The notes: generated by a model not told the origin, from the letters alone. A DNA stretch of 64,000 nucleotides from Diphasiastrum complanatum (GCA_029204225.1 CM055093.1:19520041-19584040); one strand, 5' to 3'; positions 44,911 to 59,393 are shown, numbered from the stretch's first letter. Translations and numbers: made by a program.

Positions 44911-46756
44911 TCATTTCGAAAGTGAATTTTTTTTCAAAAGGATATTGAAGAAAAAACCTTCTATTTGATGAGCTGGATGAAAATTTGTAAATTGTACTAG
45001 TCGATCAATTTTAAATACCGAATTTCCAAGTTGGTCAATATTGTCAAGTTTGGTTTTGCATGTCGGAAATTTTTTAACAATGTACTTTTTCCAATATTCA
45101 TAGAACATGAGGTCTTCCAAGGTTGTTTGTCGTGATACGTAAATATCAGTGGGGTGTAATAGTACAATATTGTTGTAACCAACCATCTTTTTTCGTAGCT
45201 GAGGAGGTGATGAGTCTATGTAATGAACTGATTCACTCCTTTTTACAATGGGTATTTGAAGACAACAAAATGCTGCTTCGGATAGAAATACCGGTTTTGT
45301 GAGTATTGATGCTGTAATTACTTTCAACATATTGGGATCGACATGATCTAGGCCAATACGTTTTGCATCTTCTGTATCGAGATTCATATGACCCATTGGT
45401 TCAGATTTCATCGCATATTTAAGAAGATAGTATGACCAATTTGTGTTTGGGATACTCTGTAAATTCATGTGTGCTTTCCACAAAAGCAGAATGCTTGGGT
45501 GATATGGAACAACATTCCTATCTTCATATCATGGACGATAATATGTCCATCTTTGACTATATGGATCAATGTGTGTTTCATCTATTGTTGAAGAAGAATA
45601 TGGAAATCCATACTTGCAACCTACTTTTTGTTTTTTGATAAATAAAAAGTGCATGACTTTCTACAATAACGTATTTGTTTTTGTTGCACAAGCTGATAGA
45701 GTTCTTTTCTATGAGTCTCAATCGGTTCTATGAATTTTCTTGAAGTTTCGTCAAATATAGCTGGTACATGCCACTATCTCATTAGCTATTTGATCTACTT
45801 CATTTTCATTTATCCAAAGAATAATATGTGCATGTACAGAGCCTCAATTTTGAAACTCATACCTAATCACGTAATGTTGGACATTTCCAAGAAGTGGTTT
45901 GGATGATAGTAAATGGTTTTTCATGAATTGGTCTAACCTTGCTACAAACAACATTGAACATTCTACTGGACAATTTCTCCAATCATATTCATTGTTAAAT
46001 TTCTTTACCAAGTTTTCAATGTGTTGGATTTCATTCCATCGCATATCAGTTGTTTCATCAGATGTCAAGGTTAGGAAAAAATGTGGCAGTCCCCAACATT
46101 CCACCATGGATAGTAAATCGTTGAAGTTTCGTCGATGCCAAGATGGAGTTCCAGGTATGTTTGGTCCAAGACTATATTTTAAGACATGTTTGAAGATGTC
46201 TTGCTCATTTCTTTGATTTTTTTGACATGTATTCGATGATGTCTTTTTCTAGAATCACAGATTGTGTGTTGGAGGACAAGAGAATCGCTTGTCTAATTTG
46301 GTACATAATCAATAGATATGGAGGGTACAATGTGAAAATTGAAAAAAATGAGCTAACTTTCATCTTAATGTATTCCAAGAAATTCATTTCACCATCATAA
46401 AAGCCATGGCCAAATGGAAATAAGAAAGGAAACAACGTTGATTCCAAAGTAATTGTTTTGTCGTTGTTTTGGTTTATTGGTAATCCTTCGATATTGGTTG
46501 TAAATTGTATTGAGCGTTCATGTAGATATCCTTTGCTACGTAATTGGAGGTTCGAGTATTGGTAGATGTTAATTTTTGAGTGTTTTTGGCTAGATGTTGG
46601 TTGTGTGATGTCTTCCAAAATAACATAGTTGTGAATCATTGGATATTTTTGCATTGTTTCAAAAGTTGATTCAAGTCGATCTTTATCAAGAAAATCTTTT
46701 ATTGTGTTCGCATATACCAAACACAAGCCATTTTGACCAAGTTTTGTTTCATACAA
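44911..46756 (-). pseudogene. Helitron Rep (N domain and HUH endonuclease)
   Basis: 46205-46756 matches the Helitron-like N domain (ESTLFPFLFPFGHGFY, YPPYLLIMYQIRQ). 45844-46107 begins the Rep catalytic region (GLPHFFLTLTSDETTDMRW, NCPVECSMLF) and ends QN then a TGA stop at the position of the usual Arg. Just past it the HUH motif reads GSVHAHIILWIN (about 45800-45840), with both histidines. 44911-45483 continues the linker. The catalytic tyrosine region (about 45650-45700) could not be confirmed. Confidence 0.85.
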
Positions 46757-46861
46757 AGTAAGGATCTTTGTATGATCGGATTGTTTAAAAGATTGTGGTT
46801 GAGTAACATTTTTATAATATTTGTTGTTTCTATAGTGTCTCTAGATTTTTGTAGGTTGATA

Positions 46862-47380
46862 TCAAAACAAACTATAGGATTTTCGAATATTGATTGTTTT
46901 TCCAATTGTTCCTTGTAAATAGCTTGTGGCTCTACGTGTTGTTTCAATCAATATATCAATTAAAGATAAAGTTTGTAGTTCAATGGGATGAAATTGCAAG
47001 ATTGACCTTGCGTAACTAGGAGATAGGAATACTAAGTACTTTATTCGATAATTTTTTTTTTTGCACATCATGCAAACAAACCATCGGTTTGAATTTTCTT
47101 GGTCAGTTGTGTATTCAGACAAAATAGTATTAGCAATGGAATATGGGGGTATTTCATTTATGTCTTTTAAGGCAAACATATTTTTGTTAGTTGGTTGAAA
47201 TGTGGATGCTCCACATGATGAGCAACATTTCATATTAGTGACTATTTTATTACATAAGGCAATCCACTGAGATTCCAATGTAGTTATTTCAAACCATGTG
47301 TTTGAATATGGTCGAAATTCATTTTTGCATTTTATTTGGGTTCGATGTCTAGCAAAGGCTCGTCTATTTCTTCTATTCAT
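46862..47380 (-). pseudogene. Helitron-associated cysteine-rich N-terminal region
   Basis: A 172-aa frame with an Arg-rich start (MNRRNRRAFARHR), paired cysteines (CCSSC and CMMCKK) and IPPYSIANTILSEY. Cysteine-pair domains of this sort precede the Helitron N domain in several lineages, and the IPPYS wording recalls DUF6570; that assignment is by eye. Confidence 0.6.
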
Positions 47381-48417
<1,037 letters not shown>

Positions 48418-48683
48418 ATTCAGGTTGCTCAGATAGTAATGATGCAAATGCCATGTCTTGGTAACCTATGCTTCTTGGTGACTGTATGCTATATGTACTC
48501 AGTCTACAACATCTCCAATCCGACCATTGACTTTACTTTGAACAACTTCAGAAGCTTCGTGAATGTTTTGTTCATCATAAGACATACCTTCAAATTATGA
48601 TGTGGTGTAAAAAGAATGTCTTTCTATAATCAGCGTTGGTTCGCTTACAATTCCAGAGGCTGTGGGAGCTGGGTGAGGGAGTG

Positions 48684-49053
48684 AATGGTGCCAAATCATG
48701 CTATAGCTTTGTGAGCACATTATTTAAGGTGCATTATTAAACGATATCATCTCTTCTCATGTCACTTGTCGTCTTAAGAATGAGGGCCACTACATCATCA
48801 TGTCAGACTGAATAAAAAATGAACACATGAGCAAAGACATGTTCTACGATGAGTTCCATTTGGAGGACTGAGAGTTGTGGACAATTATTTGGCTAAGGGA
48901 CCTTTTGTCCTAACCACACAGAGAGAGAGAATGGTGCCGAATCATGCTGTAGCTTTGTGAGCACATTATCTAAGGTGCATTATCGAACGATATCACCTCT
49001 TCTCATTTCACTTGTCGTCTTAAGAATGAGGGCCACTACATCATCATGTCAGA
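48684..49053. repeat. pair of about 125-bp direct repeats
   Basis: 48684-48810 and 48931-49053 share AATGGTGCCRAATCATGCTR, GTGAGCACATTAT and GTCTTAAGAATGAGGGCCAC. Confidence 0.88.
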
Positions 49054-50285
49054 CCTCGCTCAGAGACGTAACGTCGTAACTGCATAGAACTCAGAGAAAA
49101 GCTTAGATATAAAGTAATTTTTACGCAATGGATACTTGTTCTACACATGTTCATGTACACAAGCTATCATAACGCCTCTAACATGTAGAGGATAGTTTAC
49201 CATGCCAATGCCCAGTTTTACCAGAAACACAACAACGACCATACAGAAGCACAGTTTCAAGTCGCTTATCTGTCAATTGCGTACCTATCATGATGCTTGA
49301 TGATCAGATCACAGTCAGTTAGGAGGATTTGATGATATTGAATTTTCGTTTCTTTGCTTTCGGCCCTTGAATTCTTGATAGAAATCTCTTTCAAGGAATT
49401 ACTACAAAAGGAGGGAAGATCTCAACAGGGTTAGGTCGACAAACATTATTGCCAGTGGTCCACCACTCAATGGCAGTATGAAACGAATCCATTCCCCCAG
49501 GCAGGCCGAATAACAAAAAAACCATGACCTTTGCCGAAGCTCTACCATCAGAAACGAGAAATAAAAGGAGGACCCACTCAAGTAGCCGACGGTAAATGGT
49601 AAGAAAGACTTTGACAAGATACATCACAATTTGCTTAAACCTTTTATCTCTTTTTGGCTCGTTTGCTCTGGAGTTTTCGTGAAAATTTTGTGTTCCCCTC
49701 GCTTTAGGGCATGTCCCTCCATGTACACGCCCTTCGTTCACGAAGCAAACTTCATTCTTGACCACCCAATCGGAACCTTGAGAAGCGATCGGCACCCTCG
49801 GCCCACGCCGAGGCGGTCTAAGATGGATGTTTAATAACTTTTCAAGTCGAGGTCACCCAAACTACTATTTGTTCGTAGACAACTTCCACAGTCTTTATCA
49901 AATCTCTTAGCACCAAGCTCGAGATGTCTATATAAAAGGTACTCCGAACGCATGACAATCCATGATCCAGCAAGAATAAAGCGCCTTTCTTCTTACCTGT
50001 GATCATGATATCATGGCTGCAAAAGGCATTACCTCGGTCAGAGACGTAACGTCGTAACTGCATAGAACTCAGAGAAAAGCTTAGATATAAAGTAATTTTT
50101 ACGCAATGGATACTTGTTCTACACATGTTCATGTACACAAGCTGTCATAACGCCTCTAACAAGTAGAGGATAGTTTACCATGCAGATGCTCAGTTTTACC
50201 AGAAACACAACAACGACCGTACAGAAGCATAGTTACAAGCCGCTTATCTGTCAACTGCGTACCTATCATGATGCTTGATGATCAG
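49054..50285. repeat. 256-bp near-identical direct repeats around a 720-bp insert
   Basis: 49054-49309 and 50030-50285 begin ACCTCG[C/G]TCAGAGACG and end GCTTGATGATCAG, differing at only about ten bases. The insert contains a 134-aa minus-strand frame (49391-49795) with two hydrophobic stretches (YRRLLEWVLLLFLVSDGRA, MVFLLFGLPGGMDS) that I cannot identify. The arrangement is like a very small LTR element, but no PBS or TG...CA ends are evident, so a segmental duplication is equally possible. Confidence 0.75.
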
Positions 50286-50438
50286 TAGCCTTCCGTTATC
50301 TTTCTCTCTCTCAATAAGCTACGAGGCTCCCTCCGTGCCTCTTCCATAGCTATATCTCACGTTCTCTATATATTCTCTATCGATGGTAACGATTGAGCAG
50401 GTGGATCGCTTCTATGCATGTACTATGAGAGGTTTCGG

Positions 50439-50912
50439 CTTCATCCAAAAGTATGACAATGAGCTGATCAATTGGTTTCTGAGAAACACACTTCACTTGG
50501 GAAATCTTTTGTTGTCACTATATGGATGTTCGGAATAGCGATGGCCGTTGAAAGTCATATAGAATACCACAATTCGTGAAGTCGGCTCTTTACTTGGCAA
50601 GCATTGATGATCATTTGGTTGGAGTAGAAGTGACAGATTCTCACGAAGGGGCAATTCTCTATGCGAAGTTGTTCATCCAAAAGGACGACAATGAGTTGAT
50701 CAATTGGTTTATGAGAAACACACTTCACTTGAGAAATCTTTTGTTTTCACTATATGGATGTTGTTCGGAATAGCGATGGCCGCTGAAAGTCATATAGAAA
50801 AACCACAGTTCGTGAAGTCGGCTCTTTACTTGGCAAGCATTGATGATCATTTGGTTGGAGTAGAAGTGATAGATTCTGACAAAGGGGCAATTCTCTATGC
50901 AAAGATGGTAGG
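50439..50912 (+). repeat. tandem duplication of a 235-bp coding-like unit
   Basis: Units 50439-50671 and 50672-50912 share TTCATCCAAAAG, GATCAATTGGTTT, CACTTCACTTG, TGGATGTT and TTACTTGGCAAGCATTGATG. Each unit encodes similar peptides (NELINWFxRNTLHLxNLL and SALYLASIDDHLVGVEV) in frames that differ. No family recognised; part of an old gene is possible. Confidence 0.75.
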
Positions 50913-51179
50913 CTTTATGGGCGATTGTTGTCAAGAGCAGCGTAGAGACATGCACCCATTCCAGGATACGCGCTACAAGAGCCTCTATGAAATAAAACAC
51001 CAAACGTTGTTTACCGTCGCCAAAGAGCGTCGTTCTTCTTTGATTTCTCAAAGGATCTGCTTTTCCTTTCTCATGTCACCACATGCCATCTGTTGTGCAC
51101 ATTGTTCGAGCAAATCGATCAAGTTGTATATCTCCTTTGATCGTTTGCGCAAAAGGAGCTCCTCTCCATTGCTGTGAAT

Positions 51180-52260
51180 TCCTTCTTCATCCTCTAGTTG
51201 TTGATATGCTTTCTAGACATTAATCCCCATTTCGTGGCCTAATTGCGATCAGCTTGCTTGCTACTTAAGCCACTTCATGTTGTTGCTCAATGAGAATCTA
51301 TTAGTCTTAGGCTCAGGCGATTTACCTCCATCGACAAAGCTGGTACCAAGCTGTACATATCTTCTTGAACTTGTCCTCTGCAAGTTGTCATTCTCTAGCG
51401 ATCTTCCCATCTTTTACAGATAGTTTATACTGTCGTTCGTATCGAAGCCGTTGATCAATAGTTGGAGCAGAAGTTGAGACGAAGCGATGCGACATAAAAA
51501 GCAAAGATAAAAATAGATGGCCATTCAATACAAAAATAAAATGCTGAAGGAAATGGATCTGAAATCGTTGAGAAGAAATATCTCGACTGTTCATGTCCTG
51601 AAATGCCATTGCTTAATAGTACAAACTCACTCCAAATTCTAAATAAAGAAACCTCCTCTCCAACAGAAGAAATTCGCAGTTAAAATCCAAAAGCAAAAGC
51701 ATGAGTTATTACCAAGGAAAAGGTGCTGATGATCCGATCCTTGGACTTTCAAGATTCAAGACTTATTTCTGCGAGCATTGTTTACCAGCATAAACATCCA
51801 CAATACGAAAAATCGTATACACTAAATCCGAGATGCTCAGTCTGCACTCACTACATTCACCTCACGAGTCTGCACTCACTACACTCACCTCAAGAGATAC
51901 TGCAAGCGAGAAGAGTGGGGGAGGGAGTGCTGCACGCGAGAAGAGTTGAGGAGGGAGAGTGTGTGAGAGAGAGAGACGAGGGGAGAGCTGATGCGAGAGA
52001 GAGATCACCCCGAGTGTGTGAGAGAGAGAGAGAGACATGGGGAGAGCTGATGCGAGAGAGAGAGATCAGGGAAAGGGAGAGCTACCGAGAGAGACCGACC
52101 GTACACGCGTAGACGGGTGTGCGACATTCGAATAGACACACCCGATGGAAAATATGAGAGAGAGAGAGAGACGCTAGAGAGGGACCCTAGACGACGTGTA
52201 GGACGTTTAGACGGTTTGTTGCACATCCAAGACCTAACCCATGGAAAATGCCATGTCATC
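51180..52260. other. no gene; GA-rich minisatellites
   Basis: Short tandem phrases: GTCTGCACTCACTACAYTCACCTCA (51840, 51868), GCGAGAAGAGT...GAGGGAG (51907, 51935), and GAGAGCTGATGCGAGAGAGAGA (about 51983 and 52040). No supported coding sequence. Confidence 0.55.
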
Positions 52261-53421
52261 ATTAAAAATTGATGACGTGGAATTTTTTATTTTTATTCTT
52301 TACATGATGACGTGGTATTTTCTCCTTTCAAAGAACTTTAAAATGGGTATTAGCTGGCCTTATAAAGAAGGGAGCTCAAAGAAGTATGCATATATATAAG
52401 AGGCATTTGAGGTCTATAAAATATTGGAGAAATCCACTTTTCCATAAAAGGACTTGGAACATAAAAATTAATACGATTTCATTAGAGACATGGTTGAGAA
52501 TGGATACATGATGACCTTCAAGTCACTAGATGTAAGACCTGCTTGTTGATGTATTGACTGAAGGGCTCATGCAATCCGAGGCATTATTGCAAGATGGAGC
52601 AAATGTTGTTGGAGTGAACATTGAAATGGACATGTTCTCGCAAGGTTAAAATGTTGAAAGTAGTAGAGCAAAGCAAAATTAGGTTTTATTATTTTGATAC
52701 AAGTTTCAAGCGCTTGATAAAGAATTCTTGCGATTAGAAGTTCATGCTATTCATTGGAATTGTCTAGAAATAGCTAAAAGAGTTGTCTGGTTGCACATGT
52801 CTAATTTCACTATTTACAATCTCTTGTGTTTTGGTATCTCAAGTGCATTCTTTTTGGTGTGACTATTAAAAAATATTTGCTCTTTTCTTTAACCATGGCA
52901 TCTAATGGAAGTCCTTGATCTTTACCTCAATGATTCCAATATGTTATCAAGGGCTGTGGACATTAACCAATTCTCCCACCAACATTGAGAAGAGAAGGCG
53001 AGGGAGGAGTTCAATGTCGAGACTCATGAAGCATCTGGAGAGATTCTCTTTAGGTGTAATAAACTGTAAATTATAGATCGTTAGTGTTGAAAGCAACACA
53101 CTCTCATTTCAGCATCATACTATGAATTTTCACATACAGAAAGAGATTTGCACTTGTAAGATTACTCCATACAAGTTCAAAATGTATAATGTATGGTTAG
53201 AAACAAATTCAGCCATAACAGTTGATTGCCATGGAAAACTTTCTATGCAAGAGAAAAAAATTTATAGTGACCCTTTTAAACCAAGTTTCAAGATCGGATT
53301 CATTATGTCTCAATCTAATGGAACAACCTCTTGTTCACATGAGCATGACTGTAATGTTAATGTGATTGTATGATGATTGATGAACAATTAGAAACAGCAA
53401 AGGAGAGAAAAAGAATGCTAT
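52261..53421. other. no gene recognised, downstream flank of PNGase A
   Basis: AT-rich, only small frames. A plus-strand 83-aa frame at 53122-53373 has no recognisable domain. Confidence 0.5.
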
Positions 53422-55318
53422 TCACAATCTTGGAGATCTGAAGCAATTAGGCACATCATGAACAGTGCAGCTAGTGTCTACAATGTCTGAGAGCAAAGAG
53501 TAGTTTCTAGCACTTAATGAACGATAGTAGCACCCACTTTTGCCTTCGAAGCTGTAATTCTGTCTCAAAGCGCCCCATCCACTGGTGACCAGATTATGTG
53601 CGATGAAGATCAATCCATCAGCCACCTGAGAATTGTGCAAAGAGCTGGAACCTGTTTTTGATACCTTGACATGCTCATTTAATGCATGTGCTATACTGGC
53701 ATTTAACATTATGGTGCCATTAGGCAGATTAACCTGAGCAGAGAACACACTGAGAGGATAGGAGCTATCTATCTCATCCAGATCGACGTTCTGAGAACCT
53801 ATTCTGGTTGTAACCCTGCTTTTCGTTTTTATACTCTGCTCAACAAGACTTACATTAGCATCGTTCGAGTAGACTTGCAAATTCTGAAATTTGTAACTAT
53901 AAAATGACGAAGCTGTTATATTTCCGTAAGATGAGAAGATATATCCCGAATAGTAGACTGATCGGGATGCTTTTGTGGAAATATTACCATCAAGCCCTGT
54001 GTATGAATCTACAGACTTGGCATGCAAGTCTGGAGCCTTGTACTCCAGCAGACGCCCTGTTACTTGCAGGCTATTAGGATCAAGCCAAAGGTGAAGGTTA
54101 GCATCCAAGAGCCAAAAGCTAAGAGAATTGGTGACTCTCAAGCTTATATTATGTGCTCTGCCATCAGCAAAAACACCAACAAATGGTGTTATGTCGATGT
54201 CGTAACTTGGCAGATCGAATGCACCAATAGCAGCAACTGGTCGCCAGAACAATGGATTGATTCCTCCAGTGTATACCACAGGAAAAGGCCAAACAGCACC
54301 GGCTACGAAGTCGTCAATGAAAACCACAACTTCCCTGAATGGACCGTTTCCTGGGATTTGGCCTGTGAGATTATTGGCTTCAATGTAATCGTTTGTAGGA
54401 TTAGTGTACCAGAATTCATCATTTCCATGAAAGGATACGCATATCTCAAGCCTCGCTTTGTATACATTTGCTGGAACCGTCACAGAAACAGATTTTACAT
54501 CGGTTTCCCCTTGTAGCTGAAACCAGTACCCTCCGTTCAGAGGCGATGCTAGGGAGACTGGTAAGACCACATCAGCATGCTTAGAGGGTTTTGAATTGCC
54601 CTTACCCTTACGCTCATATCGGGGATAGAAATCTACTGTAAGAGTAATGTGAAAGATGCCAGTGTATGTCTTATCAATCACATTACCCAAGGACACTACT
54701 AACGTCTGCAAATCTTTGAAAAGGACGGCAAATTTTGTAACATCCTTCTCTACTTTCCACTCTATGCCATCGGCAGTTGGCTCCCCCGTGCACGTGCGGA
54801 AGATCTCCACTCCGCTTAACCAAACAGCCGAGATTCGATCAAACTGCCTTCCCTTGCAGGTCGCCTTCCATTTCAATATCACCTTCTCCCACTCAGAGCC
54901 ACAGCTTTCGCTAGGTGTGTATGTTGTGACAAACGGAGGCAAGTTAATGGTATCCGCAAATGAATGCTTAAGCAATAGCATAGAGCATGGCGTCATGTGG
55001 GGGGGCACATTGAGGGGTTTAGTGACCTCAAAAAATTCTCTGGGTCCACCCTGAACAGCAATTTCTTCTGGGATAATTTCAGGTGCTGGTTTAAACCTTG
55101 ATGTTACCAAAACTGATGTTGTATCAGCTTGGCTTAGTAATTTGTGCGATCCCTCGAACACAAGCGTAATGATGAAAAGAAGAAATCCTCTCAAATAAAT
55201 TGCTGAAAAGTGCAAAAACAAGTGTCAGAGCGCCTAACGTTAAGACTGAACTCAAATACGAGCAGAAAGGAGACTTGTTATAACAGCAGATGAGGATCGT
55301 ACCTGTTGACTTTGTCAT
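53422..55318 (-). CDS. peptide-N4-(N-acetyl-beta-glucosaminyl)asparagine amidase A (PNGase A), 2 exons
   Basis: PNGase A removes N-glycans from glycopeptides in the secretory/extracellular space. Exon 1 is 55303-55318 (ATG and 16 coding bases, donor CAG/GTACG); the intron is 55203-55302 (100 bp, acceptor TTTTCAG). Exon 2 is 55202-53422, stop TGA. The join is in frame and gives 598 aa, close to the usual length of about 600. The N-terminus becomes MTKSTAIYLRGFLLFIITLV, a clear signal peptide; starting within the intron frame would not give one. The body matches the amidase A family: PPFVTTYTPSESCGSEWEKV, ISAVWLSGVEIFRTCTGEP, YTGIFHITLTVDFYPR, NPLFWRPVAAIGAFDLPSYD. About nine N-x-S/T sequons (NLT, NIS, NGT, NAS, NYS) fit a secreted glycoprotein. 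No break is seen. Confidence 0.95.
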
Positions 55319-57280
55319 CTTATAGCTTGGAGGTTATATACAAGATCTGAGGGAAGAAAAATCAGGCTGGAGATCCACATTCCACAGTATCGATGGATGA
55401 TAATTTTGACTTTTGAATTATCTGGTTTTTGCAACGGTGCCTACTTGCGAAGTTCAATGTAAGGAGATCTACCTATTTGTTGCTGCTGCTTACGAGAGGC
55501 AATGAAGTGTGCAGACCAATGCACATAAAAGGCTTTTAGATAACCTTATACAAAACTGCAACACTCAATAAAAACAAGTATTCAGGCTAACCTTAAAAAC
55601 AATCTGCATCGCTTCAATGGAAGCAGTAACATATTAGAATAAAACTTATGAGTCTGAAATTTGTAACGAATCAACACATATTTCATAGCCAAGGAACATA
55701 GAAGATTTAGAATTAATAGCTGATATGTCAGTGTCAACAAATTACTTGCTGTAAGCCTTTATGGAATGTTTTGCGATCATTGATCCATCCAAAACAGCAC
55801 TTTTATCTGGCAAGATTTGACAACTGACGATGGCGGTAAAGGCCCAGAGGCGACGGTGCTTTGGAAATTGTCCCCGTCGTGCTATGCATGTCTGTTATTC
55901 CCTTGCTGGAGTTTCAATTTCCACCCCCTGTTTTTGAGGTGAGTGCTTTTGCATCATCTCATACATCAATCCGAATGAACTTTGTAGGATAATGTTCTCA
56001 CTTCCTACATACACTTCCTTTTTACTCTTCTTGGCTGAGCACAAAGAAATCAAACAGTTCAATAAGATGAACGTGTAGGATAATAAGCTCACAAAGTAAT
56101 AATCTAATCCATTCCAGTTCCTTGATACCAAAAGAATGAGAGAAGAAGTGTAGGAGTACTTCGGAAGAAAAAGTCCAACCATTAAACAGCTCTCACATAA
56201 ATTATAGACAACTTAGAGAGTGAGAGTCATTCTTCTCCCCGTTCCTTAATTATGAAAGATCATAGAGATCAAAGAAGCAGCATTCCTATAAGCTACAACG
56301 ATAAGGCTGCAAACCTGAGTCTTGAGAACTCCAACCTTAAGATCATTCGTGAGGGATCCAACCTCCAGATCCGTCAGCATCAAACTGCAACGCTGTCTCC
56401 GAGTCTTCAAAATAAAATATTTGAAAACTCAATCAACAGCAATTAGCGAGGTGCCTCCCAGAATGATAAATGGTGAGCGAACATGTCTTCTGCTAGAGAA
56501 AGTGTACCAAAACTGGAAAAAGAGAAGCGTGTAGCTGGATCGGCTAACAAATAGCAGAGCAGAGCTCCATCCGCCTGCAGAGATAGAGGTAAGAGATCCT
56601 ACAACCATTAGGAACATAGAGAGAGTTGGCTAATCTACTCCAGCTTCTGCTCTGGCCAGCACAAAAGGTGATGAAGTCTCCAGCAGCAGCAGTTAACTCG
56701 TCTTTGCACGGCGACGGCGACTAGTTTTCTACTGGCACTAAGGCGACGAGTTCGGCAGCGGACCTAACTCAGTTCGAGGACCCGCATATATATTGCAAAT
56801 GATAAATGTTACTCATAAGCTTATGGGATAAAAAAAACTATAGTTGATTGTTGATGGAAAAACTGAGAGTAGTTGATTGTTTGTTGGTGATGATTTTGAC
56901 ATGCTTCTTGGTTTCAAGGGGAGCTTCAAACGTGGGACCACTCCGAGGGTAGGTTTGAACTTGGGAAGACACATACTTTGGATGTTAAGTGAGCCAACTG
57001 AGCCAACCCCAATGGGGTGATGACGATTGTGCAACAAAGTTATTGTTCTAAATATTAATAATGTATCATTTTGGATAAGTTATGATTAATGAATCTTGTT
57101 GAAGAGTGTTTATGATTTGTGACAAAATTTAGTATGCTATTATGGATACAACATTTTCATACATGCATTACAAACTATTACATCTTGACAAATACTTAGA
57201 CTCGGTTATTATTGCCTTGTTTTGAGTTATATGTCATTGATTGTATACATCTTATATTTCTCTATTAGATTAGTGGCACT
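55319..57280. other. upstream region of PNGase A; no supported gene
   Basis: The first few hundred bases above 55318 should hold the PNGase A 5' UTR and promoter; no TATA box could be chosen with confidence. Small frames at 55895-56182 (minus, with one hydrophobic stretch) and 56252-56534 (plus) match nothing. GC-richer sequence at 56640-56770 could be an untranslated exon. Confidence 0.45.
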
Positions 57281-57281
57281 A

Positions 57282-58072
<791 letters not shown>

Positions 58073-58400
58073 TTTGTTTCTAATTTATGTGAAATCTGGA
58101 TATTACTTTTTGTAGGCTAGAAATGTTGCCATTGTTATTAGTTACTTTGTAATTGTGTTGCTTTAGAGGTTTTTTCTAGATCGTTTACATCAGGAAATGG
58201 TAAATAGACTTTGGACATTATGCTTCAACTGCTAATTCCTCAAGCCCTCCTAGTCTTTTTTTGCTATCGAGATGGATTATTGGTAGTTGAAGTGGATCTT
58301 AACCTCTATCAGCAAGTTAAAAATAAGTGTGATCTTTAAATTTAATTTTCAAATTACGTACACATGTCTCGTTAGGTTCTCTAACTTCCATTGGCCTATC

Positions 58401-58870
58401 TCATATTATTGGGTCTATAGGTGGCCTATCACACTGATCAATATCTACAATTAATGTGGTTTCTCGAATTTGTTTTGTTTTATGAATTTCTTCTCTTAAT
58501 TTTGTTATCTCTGAACTATCTTGCAGAGGGCGAGTGGAAGCTCCAGGTAAAGATAATGATGGTTCATTTATAGCCTTTTTACTTTCCATAGAAGGGATTG
58601 CTTTGTGACGATGGGTGGCCATAAATTTAGGTCAGGACTTGGGTCTAGTGGGGTTGGATTCAATTACATTGGCTCTTCATTTTTTTTTTGGATGAGGAGC
58701 AGATGCAGTACCCTCTACATTCTCAGGAGTTGGCTTGGTGACGTGTACAATGGCGGAAGCTGGGTTGCGAGGTCCCACAAATATTGACTTTTACCTTCGA
58801 GATGAGTAGACCGGACCTTTCCACTCAAAAATTGTAACAAGCACCACCTTTAAGCATTGTTTCAAGCTCT
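58401..58870 (-). pseudogene. unidentified gene, downstream coding-like part
   Basis: A 73-aa frame (58401-58622) is polar and helical (SSEITKLREEIHKTKQIRE) and ends at 58401. Upstream, coding-like sequence continues in other frames (NICGTSQ or SIFVGPRNPASAIV near 58770). A possible splice acceptor, TGTGTAG, lies at about 58870 on the minus strand. It may belong with the ORF at 59104 and 63819-63900, with an intron between. No family recognised. Confidence 0.35.
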
Positions 58871-59103
58871 ACACAGAAACAAAAAATAACATTTAATGTT
58901 TAATAAGCGCAAGAATTTATATTAGCTATGTTGAGCATGAGAATACTCAATTTCGAAAAGAGATCAAATATTAACAAACTGATTGGAATTTTATATTTAA
59001 TAATAAGACTATGCTAAGCATAGCATACTTCTCAGCGGATGATAGTAAAAACATGTTTTAGAACGACATACCAGGGTAACAAGAGCTTTGTCAAAGTATG
59101 TCC

Positions 59104-59393
59104 TCACGACATCATATCCCTACAAAGTCGAATTTTTATCATACTCTCGTTTAGAATGAAAATAGAACAAGACTTATCCTGCTCCTTTGCAAGCACACTA
59201 ACAAAACCCTCTTCCTCCTCCTCATCTGGCTGACCAACAAGAAGTTTTCCTTGAATGTGAAACTGTGAGTCCCCCTTGCCAGTTTTCTCAGCTATATGAA
59301 TAAAAAGCTCAGAGAGCTTCTCGTTGTTGACCCCTCTTGTGAAGTAGTACATAAACTTTTTCTTGTCTTTCAAAGAGCTATCCTGATGTTTAC
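59104..59393 (-). pseudogene. unidentified ORF interrupted by the copia insertion, distal part
   Basis: Reading minus from 59393: HQDSSLKDKKKFMYYF, then SELFIHIAEKTGKGDSQFHI and an acidic patch (PDEEEEEGFVSVL), stopping at 59104. The frame continues correctly on the far side of the element (63824-63890, FRNVKDFFKIYGK) once one copy of the TTTAC duplication is removed. A splice acceptor, GATCTACAG, at about 63887 precedes it. The copia element therefore landed within an exon-like reading frame. Identity unknown. Confidence 0.5.

Larger units (their letters stand above)
43600..47380 (-). mobile_element. decayed autonomous Helitron (Rep and PIF1 helicase)
   Basis: Helitrons transpose by rolling-circle replication with a RepHel protein. 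Minus-strand order: a cysteine-rich N-terminal region (46862-47380), the Helitron-like N domain (46205-46756), the HUH endonuclease (about 45800-46107), a Rep C-terminal/linker (44911-45483), and the PIF1-type helicase (43616-44717). Multiple stops and shifts make it inactive. The diagnostic ends (5' TC, 3' hairpin plus CTRR) were not located. Confidence 0.9.

Noticed and set aside
49391-49795. Mitochondrial gene insertion
   Set aside because: The hydrophobic frame is suggestive only; I could not match it to a named organellar gene, so it is left unidentified.
54022-55054. Plus-strand frames of 164 and 132 aa
   Set aside because: They are antisense shadows of the PNGase A coding sequence.
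55124-55318. 64-aa continuation of the PNGase A first ATG without splicing
   Set aside because: Splicing out 55203-55302 uses good GT/AG sites and gives a signal peptide joined in frame to the conserved body.
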